DNA of 64,000 bases, from assembly GCA_025024175.1 (NCBI GenBank), contig QCXZ01000053.1, forward strand, positions 744,001 to 808,000, written 5' to 3'. This document shows, in pieces, positions 45,880-59,700 of the stretch; within the stretch, counting starts at the first letter, position 1, and every line of letters starts with the position of its first letter. Below the pieces are notes generated by a model, which was not told the origin of the DNA, did no database searches, and saw only the letters and a list, made by a program, of their open reading frames with translations. Both the position numbers and the translations under genes were made by a program. This DNA comes from Rhyzopertha dominica (taxonomy: Eukaryota; Arthropoda; Insecta; Coleoptera; Bostrichidae).

Positions 45880-46260
45880 CTACCCTTCCTGGATGTGATG
45901 GTAACGAAGAATCAAGACGGAACGCTAAGACACTAGGTCTATGGAAGCCAACCCACACGGATCGTTACTTGCATGCACCCTGTCCAAAAACAAGGAGTCA
46001 TCAACACGTTGATACAACGAACGAAATTAATCAGCGAAGAGGAATTAGAACATTTACGCAGGACACCACAGAAGAACAGAAACCAGAAAAACACACCCCC
46101 TCACCTCTGGAAATCGGTGTAACAACGCTCACCCTTCAGCAAATCGGACGGGTATAAATACCAGAGCAGGCTAGAACAGTTTCAGGCCTACTTTTGAGGA
46201 AGACACCGACGTGAGTGGAGAAACGTCAAGCCCTCTGAAGATGGCGCCCACTTTTTGCTT
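45880..46260 (+). mobile_element. Penelope-like retroelement remnant
   Basis: Three frame-shifted pieces read in order: LPFLDVMVTKNQDGTLRH (then a TAG), VY-KPTHTDRYLHA in the next frame, and PVQKQGVINTLIQRTKLIS in the third. This is the block that follows the reverse transcriptase core in Penelope-like elements as I know the family. Downstream, a GAAGACACCGACGTGAGTGG...GAAACGTCAAG segment resembles the non-coding end of such elements. At least one stop and two frameshifts make it a pseudogene. Exact ends are not visible. Confidence 0.7.
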
Positions 46261-46366
46261 AGTTATTACAGTATAACTGATTCAGATACAGTAATAATAC
46301 TTACCGGTTCATTTTTAATCACTTTTAAACTAAGAAAGGTCGTAATTCAAAAAATTAAAATATCCA

Positions 46367-46372
46367 TTTATT
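46367..46372 (-). terminator. Candidate polyadenylation signal of the MTHFD2-like gene
   Basis: AATAAA on the minus strand, 180 nt beyond the TAG stop at 46554-46552. Confidence 0.5.
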
Positions 46373-46551
46373 CAAAATACAAAGCGGTTGGATAACATAC
46401 AATTTGTAGGTATACAATAATACTGTTGTAATCATAACATGCATCAGCGTCGCGAAAACGGTATAAATTTCCAAGCATAACGCTCAGCAACAACGCATTT
46501 TGCGATGGAGCAACATCCTTCAGTATCCCATGTCAAGATACTGGTCGTTTC

Positions 46552-49500
46552 CTACTTCTTCTTCAGGGCAATGTTAACTGCTGCTTGGTACGTGTTCTTC
46601 ATGAGCATGGCTACCGTCATTGGTCCAACTCCTCCAGGAACAGGGGTGATATGTCCGGCCACTTCGCTCACAGCTAAAATAAACGAATTTGAAGCTTGAC
46701 AGGAAAAATAGAGAATGTACACACAAACCTTCGAAATCCACGTCACCAACCAGTTTGGTTTTACCATCTGGGGTCGATATCCTTGTGATTCCCACGTCAA
46801 TGACGGCTGCCCCAGGTTTGATCATATCAGCTTTGATCAGACCCACTAATCCTACAAACAAAACAGTAATGTGATTCACAGCCGCCATATTTGACCCACG
46901 ACAGTCGCTTAAGAGAGAGAAGATCCAGTGGAAATGACCGATGGAAAGAGAACCACCAATTTCTTAGGACACTTAATCACTCAACAATTATCGATATGTT
47001 TGAAAACAACAGATATTTTCATGTAAGCTGCTTTGTATGTGCAAAATTATAGGCCAAAAACGTAAACCTCGCAATTAGCAATTATTTTAGCANGACTTAA
47101 TTATATTTGTTTGACAAAGATAGCTTGAGCGTTATAGTGCAGCGTTTGTAGGAAACTAAAACTGCGAATTCTTTTTTATAGTAATATGTAAAGTATATGT
47201 ATATGTATGTAAAGAGGCTTTCGTTGTGTGGTTCTTCAGAAGATTTACCAAGAACTTGCCCATGTGGTAGGTCGTAGGTGGGCTAGTCAAAAGCGGTGGA
47301 AGATTTTCTGTATTCTCTAACACTAAGTTCCTTTTCAATGCTTGAAGCAGGGTCATCAGAAATGGGAGTATGTTGTAGAGGGTTGTACTCAACAAAATAA
47401 AAGAGTTTAAAAACCAGACCAGAAAGTCTTAGAAACTATCTGCAGACATAGATTTTTTTAAACAGCAGCTTACCAGTAGCGCTGATGACGATATCAGCCC
47501 TCTTCGCGAAGAATTTCAACTCCTCAGGCGGAGTGCTCCTGTGGCACAAAACCGTAGTCGCCTCCATTCCTGGCAGCTCGTTCCTCTCATCGGAATGCAA
47601 CAGCATCACCATCGGCAAGCCGACGTTCTTCGACCTGGAGCATACGACCACGTTCTTTCCGCGCGTCGGAATGTTCGCCCTCTTTATTAGTTCGACCACT
47701 CCGAGGGCGGTGCAGGGGACGAAAGTGTTCATGTTCAGGCACAGCTTGCCGATGTTGGTGATGTGGAAGCCGTCTACGTCTTTCTCCGGGTCCACGGCGT
47801 TGCAGACTTTGCGTTCCTCCATGTGCGGAGGAAGGGGAAGTTGCACCAGGATGCCGTCGACTGCTGGGTCCTTGTTTAGGAGTTCGACCTTCTCGATAAG
47901 GTCTGCTTCTGTGGTAGTCTTCGGCAGTTGGAGGGTTTTGCTTGTTATGCCTGGGGAAAGGAATGGCGGGGTGTTTTTCAGAAGGAAAACAGATTTAGCT
48001 ATTCTTGCATCAAATTCGGTACATAAACGTAAAGTATTGAAAAAGACTTGAAATCTGCCAAGTAAAAAATCGAAAGAAAATAGCTGGAAATTTTAACAAT
48101 CGTAACTATACGATCTTCGCCTTTAACCTGATTAAATAATATAAATAATGTGCTTTCTGACAAGATTCTACTAACTCAAGTCCACAATATAAAACATAGA
48201 ATGTTATATTGTCTACTTCTGATCAACATCCAAATATAAATGTACTTAAACAGTACAGTAAATATATAGTGATATATTTAATGCAATGAAATCATTTAGC
48301 ACGAACTTAGAGTCAGATAAAATAATGCGCCAAAATTTAGTGACTATCCAAGAAGCAGTTAGTAAATGAACGTAATTTCAATTGCATTCTACAGAGGGCT
48401 CAAAGCTGCCCAATGTTGTCCATTTAACAGACACTCTAAATGGACACTCTGTACAAATATTATTTAATCAACATGTAATTGTTCATAATACTAAAAATAC
48501 GTAGGACGATACAAAAATGTGGAAGAGAACTGATAACCTTACGAACCAACGATAAATTAGTAGCACATAAATTGCTGATTTGCTGTTAGTGTTCGTCTGA
48601 CACGGGAAACTAGAGAGATCGATATTGTAAGTACTTTATTGCTAGATTATAATAATGTAAGGTTTAAAATAAAAATTAAGATTTTGTACAATTTAAACCG
48701 TATATAAAACACTACAATACAAGGCACGTTAAATGCTACCAAAAAATGTACTAGTCTTTAACATACTATTAGACCAATAAGTTAGAAATTGCTTTTAAAC
48801 CGTTTATTTCTAAGATAATCTTTCGTCGCCAAATATTTTCACACGCTCCTAAAACTCTATCGGCAATTCTCGATGCCAAAGAAATAACAAATAACAGCCT
48901 GCAGAAATGGCAATTAGATACAGACGTATTGAGATCATTGAAACGTAATTTGAGGCTTTATTCGAAAATGACTACGACGTACTACAGTTATTCTCTATCA
49001 AACGTTGACCAAAATTACAAAAAAATGATGATGAATCATTAAAAAAATACAGAACCAGTTTCCATTAAATCTGCTAGGAGACTTATGGATAAAAGGCAAC
49101 CAAATATACAGGAGCATCAATTAAGAATGGGCAATCCTGAACTGGAGATACTACACACCAAAATATGGTGATTGAGCTTAAAATGCCTTATGCAAATGTT
49201 GCAGGTTTACGAGATACGGGGTGGTCAAAGTTGGAATTTTAATTTGAAATTTTCGCAATAATTTTGTTTGTTTTCAGCATGAATTCAAGGTAAATATTTT
49301 GGTGTGATGTGATATCTGATTTTTTATTGGTCCTTTTGAACTCCCCCCTAATCTGAACGGGCCCCTCTACTTAAACTTCCTTGAACAAAATTTAAACACA
49401 CTACTATAAGATGTATGTACCACCAGCCATAAGGCGGAACATGTTGTTTATGCAAGACGGGGCACCGCCACATATTTTTCTGCTAGTACGCCAATACCTG

Positions 49501-51651
49501 AATGAACATTTTCCTCACCGATGGATTGGGCGTGGCAGTGAATTTGTTAGCCCACCTAGAAGTCCAGATTTCAACCCTCTAGACTTCTCAATATGGTCAC
49601 AAAAGAAGGACATGGTTTACAAAGAAACAATTAATTCCATCGAAGAATTACGACAGAAAATTCAAGAAGCTGCTAATATTATTAAAAATAATCGACGGAA
49701 TGTTATTTAATATTCAAAGATCTTTAACGATATAAAGTGTATTGAAGTAGAAGGCGGTCCTTTTGAGCATTTACTTGGAAGTTTTCTTTTATTACTGTTA
49801 CTGATTGTTATTTGTTGCCTTTACTGTTGTTACCCGCATTGTAGTAATTTAAAAGAATAAATTCATTTTACAACAAAAAAAATTCATTAAATGTTTAAAA
49901 TGCAAATAACTCAAAAACTGATAGGGTTACACGAAATAAACAACAGTGCCTTTTTATTGAATATATCTTAGCCATAACTCTTTACGCAAAAAAGATGTGT
50001 TGTAATTTATTAAAGTAACAGGGTGTAACTATTGCTGAAAATGTCAAAGGTGGAATAGCGTTCCATAAAAAAATGTTGTTTCGCAATTTAAAAAAATCAA
50101 ACAAAAGGGTTATAAGCCATTTAAAAAATCGATTTTCCTTTTCTCAACAGTTATACCCGCGTATCAACAGTACATGTAAACTGACCTTTTAATAGCAACT
50201 TGATCCAACTACAAAACAATTAAATATGAATACGATCTATCTGACGTCATAATCGACCTTACATAGGAATATCAAAAAGAACGCTACGCAAAATCGATAA
50301 GAAGTTGTAGTGGAAATAATCATTAAGCCGCAAAAGTTGTTGGAATGCAACATGCTCTAAAGGAAGCGATGATATTGTCCGTTTTTTAATGTACTATCGA
50401 CACCATCATAGGAGAAAAGAAAAAGATTGATATCTAAAGTCTTAAAATTTTGCGCGTTCTCATTTATTTCGAAATTTGCTTTGCTTTACAGAACATTACA
50501 NGATACTGAAACTAGGTTATTTNAAATTTGAGGACAGTGTAATTAATTAAGTACAGTAATGACAACAGGTGTCGTAAATATAAAATATACTCAATAATTT
50601 TGGGGAAAAATACAAAAACACACCCANCAAATGTCAGAATGACAAGGACGAGACAAAAATAGAAAAAAGGGAATATTTCTCATCTGGTAGAAATAGAATA
50701 GAAAAAGTAGGTATATATTTACCGACAGCTTTCGCGGCAATCATCTTTTTGTTAACGTAAGTCTGGCTTGCCGGGTCTTCCCCTACAAGCACTGCTATCA
50801 AACATGGCCGCCTATGTCCCTCCGCCACCCATTTATCAACATCATTTTTGATCTCATTCTGTACTTCCTCTGATATCCTTTTACCATCAATGATTTGGGC
50901 TTTGGTCCTGAAAGAAACAGCTTCACAGATTTGCCAAGGAAAAAATAACGATTTGCATACTTTTTCAAAATTTTCGCGACCACCATTTTCGTTCGACAAG
51001 GCAAAACAACTAACTGGTGTCCAAAAAGTGACGCTGGGTATTTATTGTACAATTTTAGACAAATATGTTTACAAGTTTACGCAATTACTTCGCCAATAAG
51101 TAACAAACATCTTTTTTTCTACACAATGGAATACTAGTCCGTGGGGGGTTATCTCGAAATTTATTAAAACGGAGGTCAAAGATTATTCTTTATTACATCC
51201 GTCTCTGAGGGTGCAATGACGAAATTTACGCAATCAACTGATGTCATATTCCAATTAATTTCGTAGCTATCAAAGCGATACGCACCTGAGGGCATGAGTT
51301 GTTATTAATCTCTTATGTTGAAACAACGTCCGGATTACATTTTTTGTGCACATTCTACGATTATTGATTTTTTTAAGGTTATGTTGCACACCTGAGCACG
51401 TGTATACAGTGACGCAAACGTCAAAATTCGAATTGCAGGGTGTAAATAATACAAATGACTTCAAATCTACCTCGACAAGCTTAAATAGGTGAAAATTAAT
51501 CCTGATATGGTAATATAAAACCTTTTTTGTTGTCAATATAACCTTATCTATAACCAAACAGTCCTCTACTGGATAACAATCACTCCTAACGAGTTTACAG
51601 CATAATTAACGTTTTTTTGAATAGAATTTCTTACCTATGGGCGTCTCCCAT
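46552..51651 (-). CDS. Nmdmc: NAD-type methylenetetrahydrofolate dehydrogenase/cyclohydrolase (MTHFD2-like)
   Basis: Bifunctional folate enzyme oxidising 5,10-methylene-THF and hydrolysing methenyl-THF in one-carbon metabolism. Exons 50907-50723, 47950-47474, 46851-46729 and 46673-46552 are firm: GT-AG with matching phases. Together with a proposed first exon of 17 nt (51651-51635: ATG, four more codons and AG, then GTAAGA) they give 307 residues. That exon fits the phase but is short and encodes no clear mitochondrial presequence. An alternative upstream start at 50986 would need a frameshift. Motifs with this numbering: [14 protein letters not shown] (7-20), catalytic pair Tyr56 and Lys60 in [16 protein letters not shown] (98-108; Gln104), [13 protein letters not shown], dinucleotide-binding [13 protein letters not shown] (168-180) and PGGVGPMT (280-287). 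There is no formyl-THF synthetase domain, so this is the MTHFD2 rather than the MTHFD1 type. Intron 2 (47951-50722) contains transposase debris. Confidence 0.9.
49300..49800 (+). pseudogene. C-terminal Tc1/mariner-like transposase fragment in the MTHFD2 intron
   Basis: It starts as [20 protein letters not shown] with a TAA and a frameshift near 49407. It continues as [16 protein letters not shown]...[12 protein letters not shown] and [15 protein letters not shown] (49430-49600), then after the stop at 49710 [13 protein letters not shown] in another frame. MQDGAPPH and SPDFNPLDF are the second and third acidic motifs of DDE_3 transposases. It lacks the N-terminal half and is antisense to the host gene. 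It is probably the same broad family as the fragment at 33421. Confidence 0.83.
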
Positions 51652-52852
51652 CTTAGTACAACTACCAAATTATCTTTTTTTTGAAATTAGATGAACACAG
51701 CTTAGCACAACAAACTCTCAAAAGGCACTGTTGAGTTATAGCATTTTAAACTATTCTAGCTATGCTGATTTGCATAATAAACAAACGACCTATAGGTTGC
51801 TTTCGGGTTTGGTTTATAAACATTTAGAGACAGGTTGTGGGAGGTATAATAAAATACAGGTACCTACAGCAAAACCTAATTTAGACGGACCTTCTTGGTT
51901 GTATAACGAACAGGCGTAGGGTGTACTCGTTCCAACTAATTTTCGAATTCTATCCAAAAGCTACACTCGAAAAATTAATGCCACAAGTTCCTATACCATT
52001 TTTTGTCAAAACTAAAAGGCCATGAATATACAGGTTGTCGAAGTAATTTTTTTTTCTAAGTATCTACTATAACCGAGATTTTACTATTTGCATAATGAAC
52101 TATTCTATCCTAATTACAGAAAGATAACCTTTAATCTATCAAAATTTCCCAAACATATGACACTAGTCGGCTGTTTGCTAACGTATTACACAATAGTGTT
52201 ACTATTTTGTCCGCACGTGTAAAATCAATGGCTCAAAGTTATCAAGGCGTAACAGAGTCGATTTCCTGTTCCATTGTTTCTTTCGCCCTACAAGAATTGA
52301 CTTAAGTTAGAAAGTAGACGTCATCTCCAACCACCTCAATCCTCATGCGTGGTTACGTCAAAAAAGACGTGTCCCATGCGGTTTTGGACGCCCGTGCATG
52401 CTCATCCATTGTTAAACAATGTTTATTCGCAACCGTGAACTTGGTTCAACACTTTCACTGTCCGACGGGTGAGAGTCATTTTCATTATCAGAAAACCAGT
52501 AGAAAAGATTTTAATTATTGTAACTGTCGGCTTTTGTGTAGTATCCAGCCGTAAAAAGAAGAAAGTAGTAGGTTTTGTTTCCCTGTTCGTGTAATTACGC
52601 GGGTTTCACACTATTATTGCTGTTAATTTTTTAATTGGGGCTCCGTTTATTGTATGAGGATGATGTATGATCCTGCTCGTTGCTTTGCAACAGTTCCTGC
52701 TTTCATACTGTAATAACCCTAACGAGATTGTGAATTGTTGCAGCATATTTATCGATCAATCCAGCAGGCGTTTGAATTCTATAAGAAAACAATAATTTCT
52801 ACCCCAAATAATAGTATACCTAACGGGAAAACCTTACTAAGGCTTGCCTCGT
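51652..52852. other. 5' flank of the MTHFD2-like gene and intergenic DNA, no gene seen
   Basis: AT-rich, short frames only, no recognisable motif. A transposon-end-like ATACAGGTTGTCGAAGTA lies near 52028. Confidence 0.5.
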
Positions 52853-53760
52853 TTAAAATTCGGAAATTTTGAACCGCTGGATATTCTTTTTCGATCTTTT
52901 TTTGTCCAAGCTATCACACATACAGGAAAAGACACTTTCTGAAGTTTTATTTAACATAATGTAGTAGTTCAACCTTAAATCCCATTCCTTTGTGAGGCTT
53001 TTTCGAATGTTCTTAATTCCTGACAATTTCATCAACAATCTTCCTACTTACCCTTCTCCATTTAAAAGCAAAATCTACGGCAGTAGTGGCTGCTTCTTCA
53101 GTTTTTTGTAACTTTTTTTTTGCAAACAGCTCAATATTTTTCAATGGGCCAACACTCTGGATTTACTTCTTTCTCTACAAAATTTATTTGTTTTTCCATT
53201 AATAATTTTTTACATTCTTTGCATGATGAGCAGAAGCTAAATATGGCCAAAATAATGTGGGCTCTTCGTGCTTCACTAGAAAAGGAAGCAGGTGTTTTTC
53301 CAAACACTCTTTGATGTAAATTAGTTGTTCCTGTGGTAACAAAGCCGATGCCCGCGATTGCCTACCACACAAGATACTTTTTCCCAAATTTTTCTACACT
53401 GATAGTTGTTTTAGACTTGGGAAGAATCTCTCCTTTAAAAGGAGTATAATATTGTGACCTGGTAGATCCGTAAAATCTGTTTTTACGTATGTTTCGTCAT
53501 CCCATACCAAGCAAATACATGTTTCCCCAAATAAATTATATAGCTTTTGGCACTTTTTGATTTTTATACGTCTTCAAACCAGCACGTTTTCTGACCCTTA
53601 GTTGTATCACATTTTTTGACAATGTTCCTGATTGACATACCGAGATTTTTCATACAAACTTTTAAATTTTTTTTGTTCCAATTGCAAATCATGTTCGCCA
53701 GATCTTACAGCTGTTTTAATGTGCTTTGAGTCTTGAGCCATCTGAAAAACTACATAGTTC
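52853..53760 (-). pseudogene. Tc1/mariner-like transposase pseudogene
   Basis: On the minus strand, pieces of a DDE transposase appear in order but in shifting frames: DDETYVKTDFTDLPGHNI (near 53500), LGKKYLVW, then ECLEKHLLPFLVKHEEPTLF and WPYLASAHHAKNV (53199-53330), and finally a remnant of the KYW motif region and VDFAFKWRR near 53060. The Asp of the DDETY motif is present. The second motif reads WPYLASAHH, with Tyr where family members that I know have Asp. Several stops and frameshifts make it non-functional. No terminal repeats were identified. Confidence 0.78.
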
Positions 53761-56700
53761 ATTTGAAATTTTCAGACGTTCACTAATCTGTTAATTTGAT
53801 CGGTAAGGTTATTGCTCAGACTTTGTTTGAGTCCATTACCTGCAGTGTGTTCTATTTGAAATAGTTTTCCTCTTATTGGATGCTATCCTGTTGAAGTAGA
53901 AAATAATGAACCAGGCTGTAGGAATACATTAATTTAAAAAAATAACTTTTGATCACCTGGCAAAGTCTAGACGCTCGAAAAATTTGGCTGTTTCCTTCAA
54001 AAATTGTGTACGGAATAATAGATATTTTTTATCAGCTTGCTTAAAATATATTTTATAATCATATACCCTTTATATGTACTCATCGTATTTTTTACTTTGG
54101 AACGGCATGTAATCACACCAGATATTTCTAGCCAATTACTGTATTAAAATTCTCTACTTCAGATATTTCTATCAAACAAGGAAACGCTTGCACTACGCCA
54201 CACATCTCGACGACAACAAACAAGTCAATAGCACGAAAGAAATTTCTTTGTGTACCTATTTGATGACGCGAGTTCTCGAGCTTCCGCCAGCACATTCCGC
54301 GAATGCCTTGGATATATTATCGTGCCATTTTCATCTTGCAAAATTTGCATAACGGCCATTTCCTAATTGGCAAGGTGTACTTGCAAAGGCGCCGTCGATG
54401 CTATTAGTCCGTCTAGGTGATTTGTGCAGACGCGACTTGTGACCGAATACTTGGTACCCATAGCTGTTTTGGGCATATACCTGCAAATGGGGATGTTAGT
54501 CTGTTTGGGTATAAGCTGTGAAATAATAATGAAACAAGCACATTTTGTTTGAAGAAGAAAATAAATAATACAGAAACAATCAGGATTACCTCTGAGAAAT
54601 GTCATTTGATAAGTACCTTTTTATGGTATTCGTTTTCTTAAGGTAACGGGTCTATCCAGTATTTTGTACTAATGGAGAACACAAAACCGCAGAAAGAAAA
54701 GAAGATACTCACTGTATTTTATAGGGATTTATACTTCACATAGAAACAAGAATAGCAGTAATAATTATTAAGTAAGTACTTTTAGTTATTAATGCCCTGT
54801 TGCAGTGAGGTTGACTTGAAACTTGATATTATTTTAATTAAAGTCTGCGATACCACATTTGTCATAGAATATCTCGCTTCAAACTTCTACGTTAAACTAT
54901 CTCCGAGATATACCCGCCAACCGCCCTTATTAGGACACCCGGTATAATTTGCAACTCCTGGTAATTCCAAAAAATATCATCAACTAACAACATCCATCTT
55001 TGTTACAACAACCAAAATATTGTATTAAAAAAAACTCTTCGTTAACTGATAATTTAAAGGCAATGTACCGGCCACTCAATGTAATTATGTTATATCCAAC
55101 AGTAACTTTGATATTTTTTATGACAACGAGTTCAAAGAAACGAAAGTTGCTAGAATTGTTCACTTAGTTTGTAAGATTTATTCGTGTACACTTACGCATG
55201 TATAATATGATTGTATTTTTTTTCTGATTTTGTATATTTGTATTTTTGTGCTCTATTTAGACAAATATGTCTGTCGGGCATTAATAAACATTATTATTGT
55301 ATTATTGCATTGTAATTGTAAATGTAAAGGTAGTTAACATAACGTCAATGTTCTAAAGCCTTGATAACTTGCATTATTTCAACGAATGTAATCTTTACAT
55401 TAAAAAAAATTGTACATTGTTTCATGTACAGTGTTGTTAGTGGTTGGCTGTACAAGTATTGTTTCTGAAAAGCGTTAGATAAAACGATGGAGTAGTATTT
55501 TTTCTATGATTTATTATTATTCTCCCCATGAAGGGACCAAAATTTTACTCGACAAGAACTAATTAATATTGTAATAATTCATTGGGTCAAAGAATCTACA
55601 ATCAAAACTGGCAAAGTACCGATAACAATTAAACAAGTAAACAAAATGAACTTTCAAATCAGGAAGAGCTTTAGAAGACTGTATTATAATTTATACGGTC
55701 ATGGATCTTTCGTCAGGTATCAGGTATCGTGCTTGCTTTCATAATGAAGAATCCGTCTATTTCAACTAGGCAAGGTAGGCGTTTATCAAAGAACTGTATA
55801 GTAAGGATTTTAAGAAAAATAAATGAGAGGTATCCCAAACATTTTTGAGGTCACTTCCTTCAAAACGAATTATTTAGAAATCTGTGCTATGCTTGCCTTT
55901 AATTGTTAGCAAGTATACCTATATGCACCTGTATAGCATCATAGAGTGCCTGCAGAGTCTTCTTCTTCTGCCCTAATGTTAGAGATGGGTTAAAAATCGA
56001 TAGATCTTGGTTGGCATTGCAACAAATTGAAGATTTGTAAGGAAGACTGTTGTACAGAGTCGAACTCCCCAGGTAACATTTCAAGAATCACCGACAAGGT
56101 AAAGTAGCAGCTAACATGACTCACTCCGTTCCAATCACCGCTCCTCCGTGGTTCTTCGAAAAGTTCTTGGCCTACTGTGTCGTGGGGGCACCACGTCCAT
56201 TTGTCCGCCAGTGCCGGTCGGACGCGGGGAGTGCGCACATGGTCTCGCAAATTACCAGACCAATTAGTGAATTAATCCTCGTAATATGTAACAGACGATA
56301 GTGAAACAAGTACGTGGTCGTCAGAGCGTGTTTTTCTGCTTGGATTGCCCGCCGAAGAAAAAATCGTAAGTTTTTGTTTTGTTGTTATTGAATTAAGTCG
56401 AAATTGGGCAAAAAGTTAAGTGGTTATTATGTGCGAGTTTTTTCTTGAGTGGCAATTGTTATTACGTTAAGCGGTTACTCATTTCTGCGAGCAAAAATCG
56501 GAATGTTGCCTCATTATTGACAGTATTGGTATGTCGCACAATCTAGCAGCCTTGGTGACGCAAATGAATTGATTACTTAAGGTTTTTTATTCCAAATCGA
56601 CACTTAATTAAGTGCTTATCATCTACATTTTCACCAGCGAGTGATGAAAGCATAAAAAAACGAGAATTTATTAACAAATCATTTACTGCAATTAGACTTA

Positions 56701-59700
56701 CAATTTAAAGAATTGTTTCGTTGGTCGAGATATAAATGAACAATTGCTAATGACTATCAAAGATACAAGAATATTTCGTCTTAACCCCTAAAACCTCTAG
56801 GTCTTCAAATACAAATATAACAGCAAACATGTCTGTACCTACTTAATCTTTTTCTATATAAGCTTCACTCGAAAAACATGGTATCTAGCCATGTTAAAAA
56901 AAACACTTTTCTGATTCAAGTCATAATTATACTAGAAAATGCTTTATTACTAACTGGCAGTACGAATTTAATTATCTATTCAATAAATAAATTCTATAAG
57001 TGCTTCCCACTGATATCAAAACCTTCTTTTGCTTAAATTTTAACACTGACAACCATTTGGACATATATCTACAATCTGAGGTGTTTTATTTTGCTTCCTT
57101 ATTTGATGTTTAAGATAGCTCCTATTAATTCTATAGGATTAAGTAAGCAATAATTTGGTGGAAGCTTTTGCTTGTATGATTTTGACAAGTTATCGACTGC
57201 TCACGATCTTGATTTGTTTACAGAACGGTCAGAAATCTTGCTTCTTTAAAATAATTTTGTTAAGGGCATATTACGTAAAGTCAGTGCTTTACTTCCCTTC
57301 AATTTCCCAGCAACCCATTTAAGAATACGTTAACGTATCTTATTTACACGACTCACTTTTATCTTCGCCGTAAACAAGAACATTATTTCTCAAGGCGATA
57401 ACCACATACCGGACGTAGAATTTGTACATTTTGTTAGTCATAGTGCACATAGTCGAAGGCTTTCAGAACCATATCAGATAAGTAGATTCTTCTAAAGGAA
57501 AAGTAACCTTATTCAGCCTGTCTGACAAACAGCAATATCCTAGAGAGACATCTGAGAAAAAAACTGCTTGGAATGCTGAAGCTGTATACTATTGGATTTC
57601 TAACGCTTTTTGTAAATGTTTGGTTCGTTGTGGCAAGAGAAAAGAGGTGCGTCCTTTTATGTGGAGAGAATTGCTTTAATTGCTTCTTATAGGTGATAAG
57701 GAAACTATTGAATTCAATGGTATTTTCGTCAGTGGAGCCACAACGTTGAGACTTGACGAGGGACGTCATTCAAGCATATGCTATGTAGGCGCCTGATATG
57801 ACACATTCCCACATTTGGAATAATAAAACGACTTAATGATTCAAGTGGAAGGATACTCGGCGGCTGCACGATTGCCAAGTTTGTTGTTTAAAAGCGATGA
57901 TTACTACTATTAGAATTAAATCAGTAACCACTATATTAATTTGTGCAATTATCGATATTATTCAATTTCTCACGTATTTTCTCTAAAAAAATCCCACCAT
58001 TATTAGAATCAACAGTTATATTTTAATTATAGCTGGTCGATATGACTTTCGATACTATACTTTAAAAGACAGATAGTATTATAAATTTAAAGGGCGAAAT
58101 GAATTAATAATCTCCCTATTCTTCCTCCTGTTATAATTATTGTAATCAACCACGATATGGCAACCATGATTTAAGGGTGTCTAGACGGCCTCTCCCGTAT
58201 TGGGATGTTAAAACCCCGAAGAGGGCAAAGACCGGCTAAAAATAAACATAACACATGCGGACAAGGACCTGGGCGGGACACATCGAAATGTTCAAATGGG
58301 AACCGTTTTGGGATGTTTTATTTCACGTATGACAGGCATTCATGGATGTTCAGGACAAAAAAATGAGCAGCAAAAAATTGACCCCCTCATAGTTGTTTTA
58401 TAAATATACAAAGGAATTTGAGTTAATACAGTGGTCTAAAAGAGATGAATTGAATAATTTATTAATTATGCAACTGATTATAGGAGTATCAAATCTAAAA
58501 TATAATATAATGGATTCTTGAATTTTTCTTTTTGCAATGTTTTTAATAGCCAGTTTTCTTCACGGTATTTTTGAGTTTCATCTATAGGTACATACAACAC
58601 TACAAAATAACGATGTCATATTAAATGAGACCAGTGACTCACTCTCCTCAAGTTTAGTGTTCTTAATTTTGCCAATATATCTTAAGGAATTTTTAAATCG
58701 GAAGATTACATTAAATTCATTGGTCAACCATTTGGAAAGTATATACCTGAAACAATAAGTCGTACATTATAGGCCTAGATGAGTTTGTAACTTCCTAACA
58801 TGACCAATTTTGGCAGTGGGATTAAAGATAGATATACCAAAATGACTTTCAAGCCTCAATAAAGCAAAGAAAACTTTAACAACCGCAGATGAACGTCAAG
58901 ATTAACGTGATGACGGTAAACAAAAAACAGTCTTTGTTCTTTTAGCCTTTCTGCTTCCTTCCTCTATGCGTTTAGCGTCAAACATCTTCTGTAAATCGTG
59001 CTCTCTGATTTGCTCTTTCATTTCTTCAATGTACTTCTGGTTTTTATTTTCTTCTGCAAGCAGACATATTCAGTAAAGTAAGGTTGTCTCTGTTGGCTTC
59101 ATCTTCTTGTTCTTGTCTTAAATCATACGATCTTTAGAGCAGATACTGGATCTTTCGCTTTGCATGCTTTTAAGCCTAGTCAAATGATACCCAAAGCTAC
59201 ACGTAATGCGTCTTAAGTATGGCGGCATAAAACTTATCAACAAAGAGGTGCAAGAAGCTATATGCTGAGCATGCAATCAGACAGAAGAAGCACAACTTGA
59301 CTTGACTTCCAAAAACTCTTCTGGGTATTTCTCGTTGTAGAGATAGGGCCAGATTACAGCAACACGTTGGCGTTCACCCGGTCAATGAATTCAAAAATAT
59401 CTTTTACGTTATATTATTTGGATGTATAGGTAATGAATTTGGGATGAAAAATAACCAATATACAGATTTTATAATATATACATTAATTTAAGGATCGAGG
59501 AGTGTCTTGCTTGAGATGTGGTCTTACTCATGGCAAGAAGTTCATTCCTAAAGTACAATTCTTAAAGGAACGGTTTTTATCTCATGTGAATAGTAGTACT
59601 AGTAGTAGAATAGTGAACCAAATCAAAACCAGATAAAAAACAATTGACAAGCTGATGATAATCAAAGATATAAGTCGTTCTTTCAAGACTAACACCCAAC

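Noticed and set aside
58180..58330. LINE-like peptide TRTWAGHIE with an upstream Lys/Arg-rich stretch
   Set aside because: It is too short and interrupted by stops. One motif-like match is not enough to call a retroelement.
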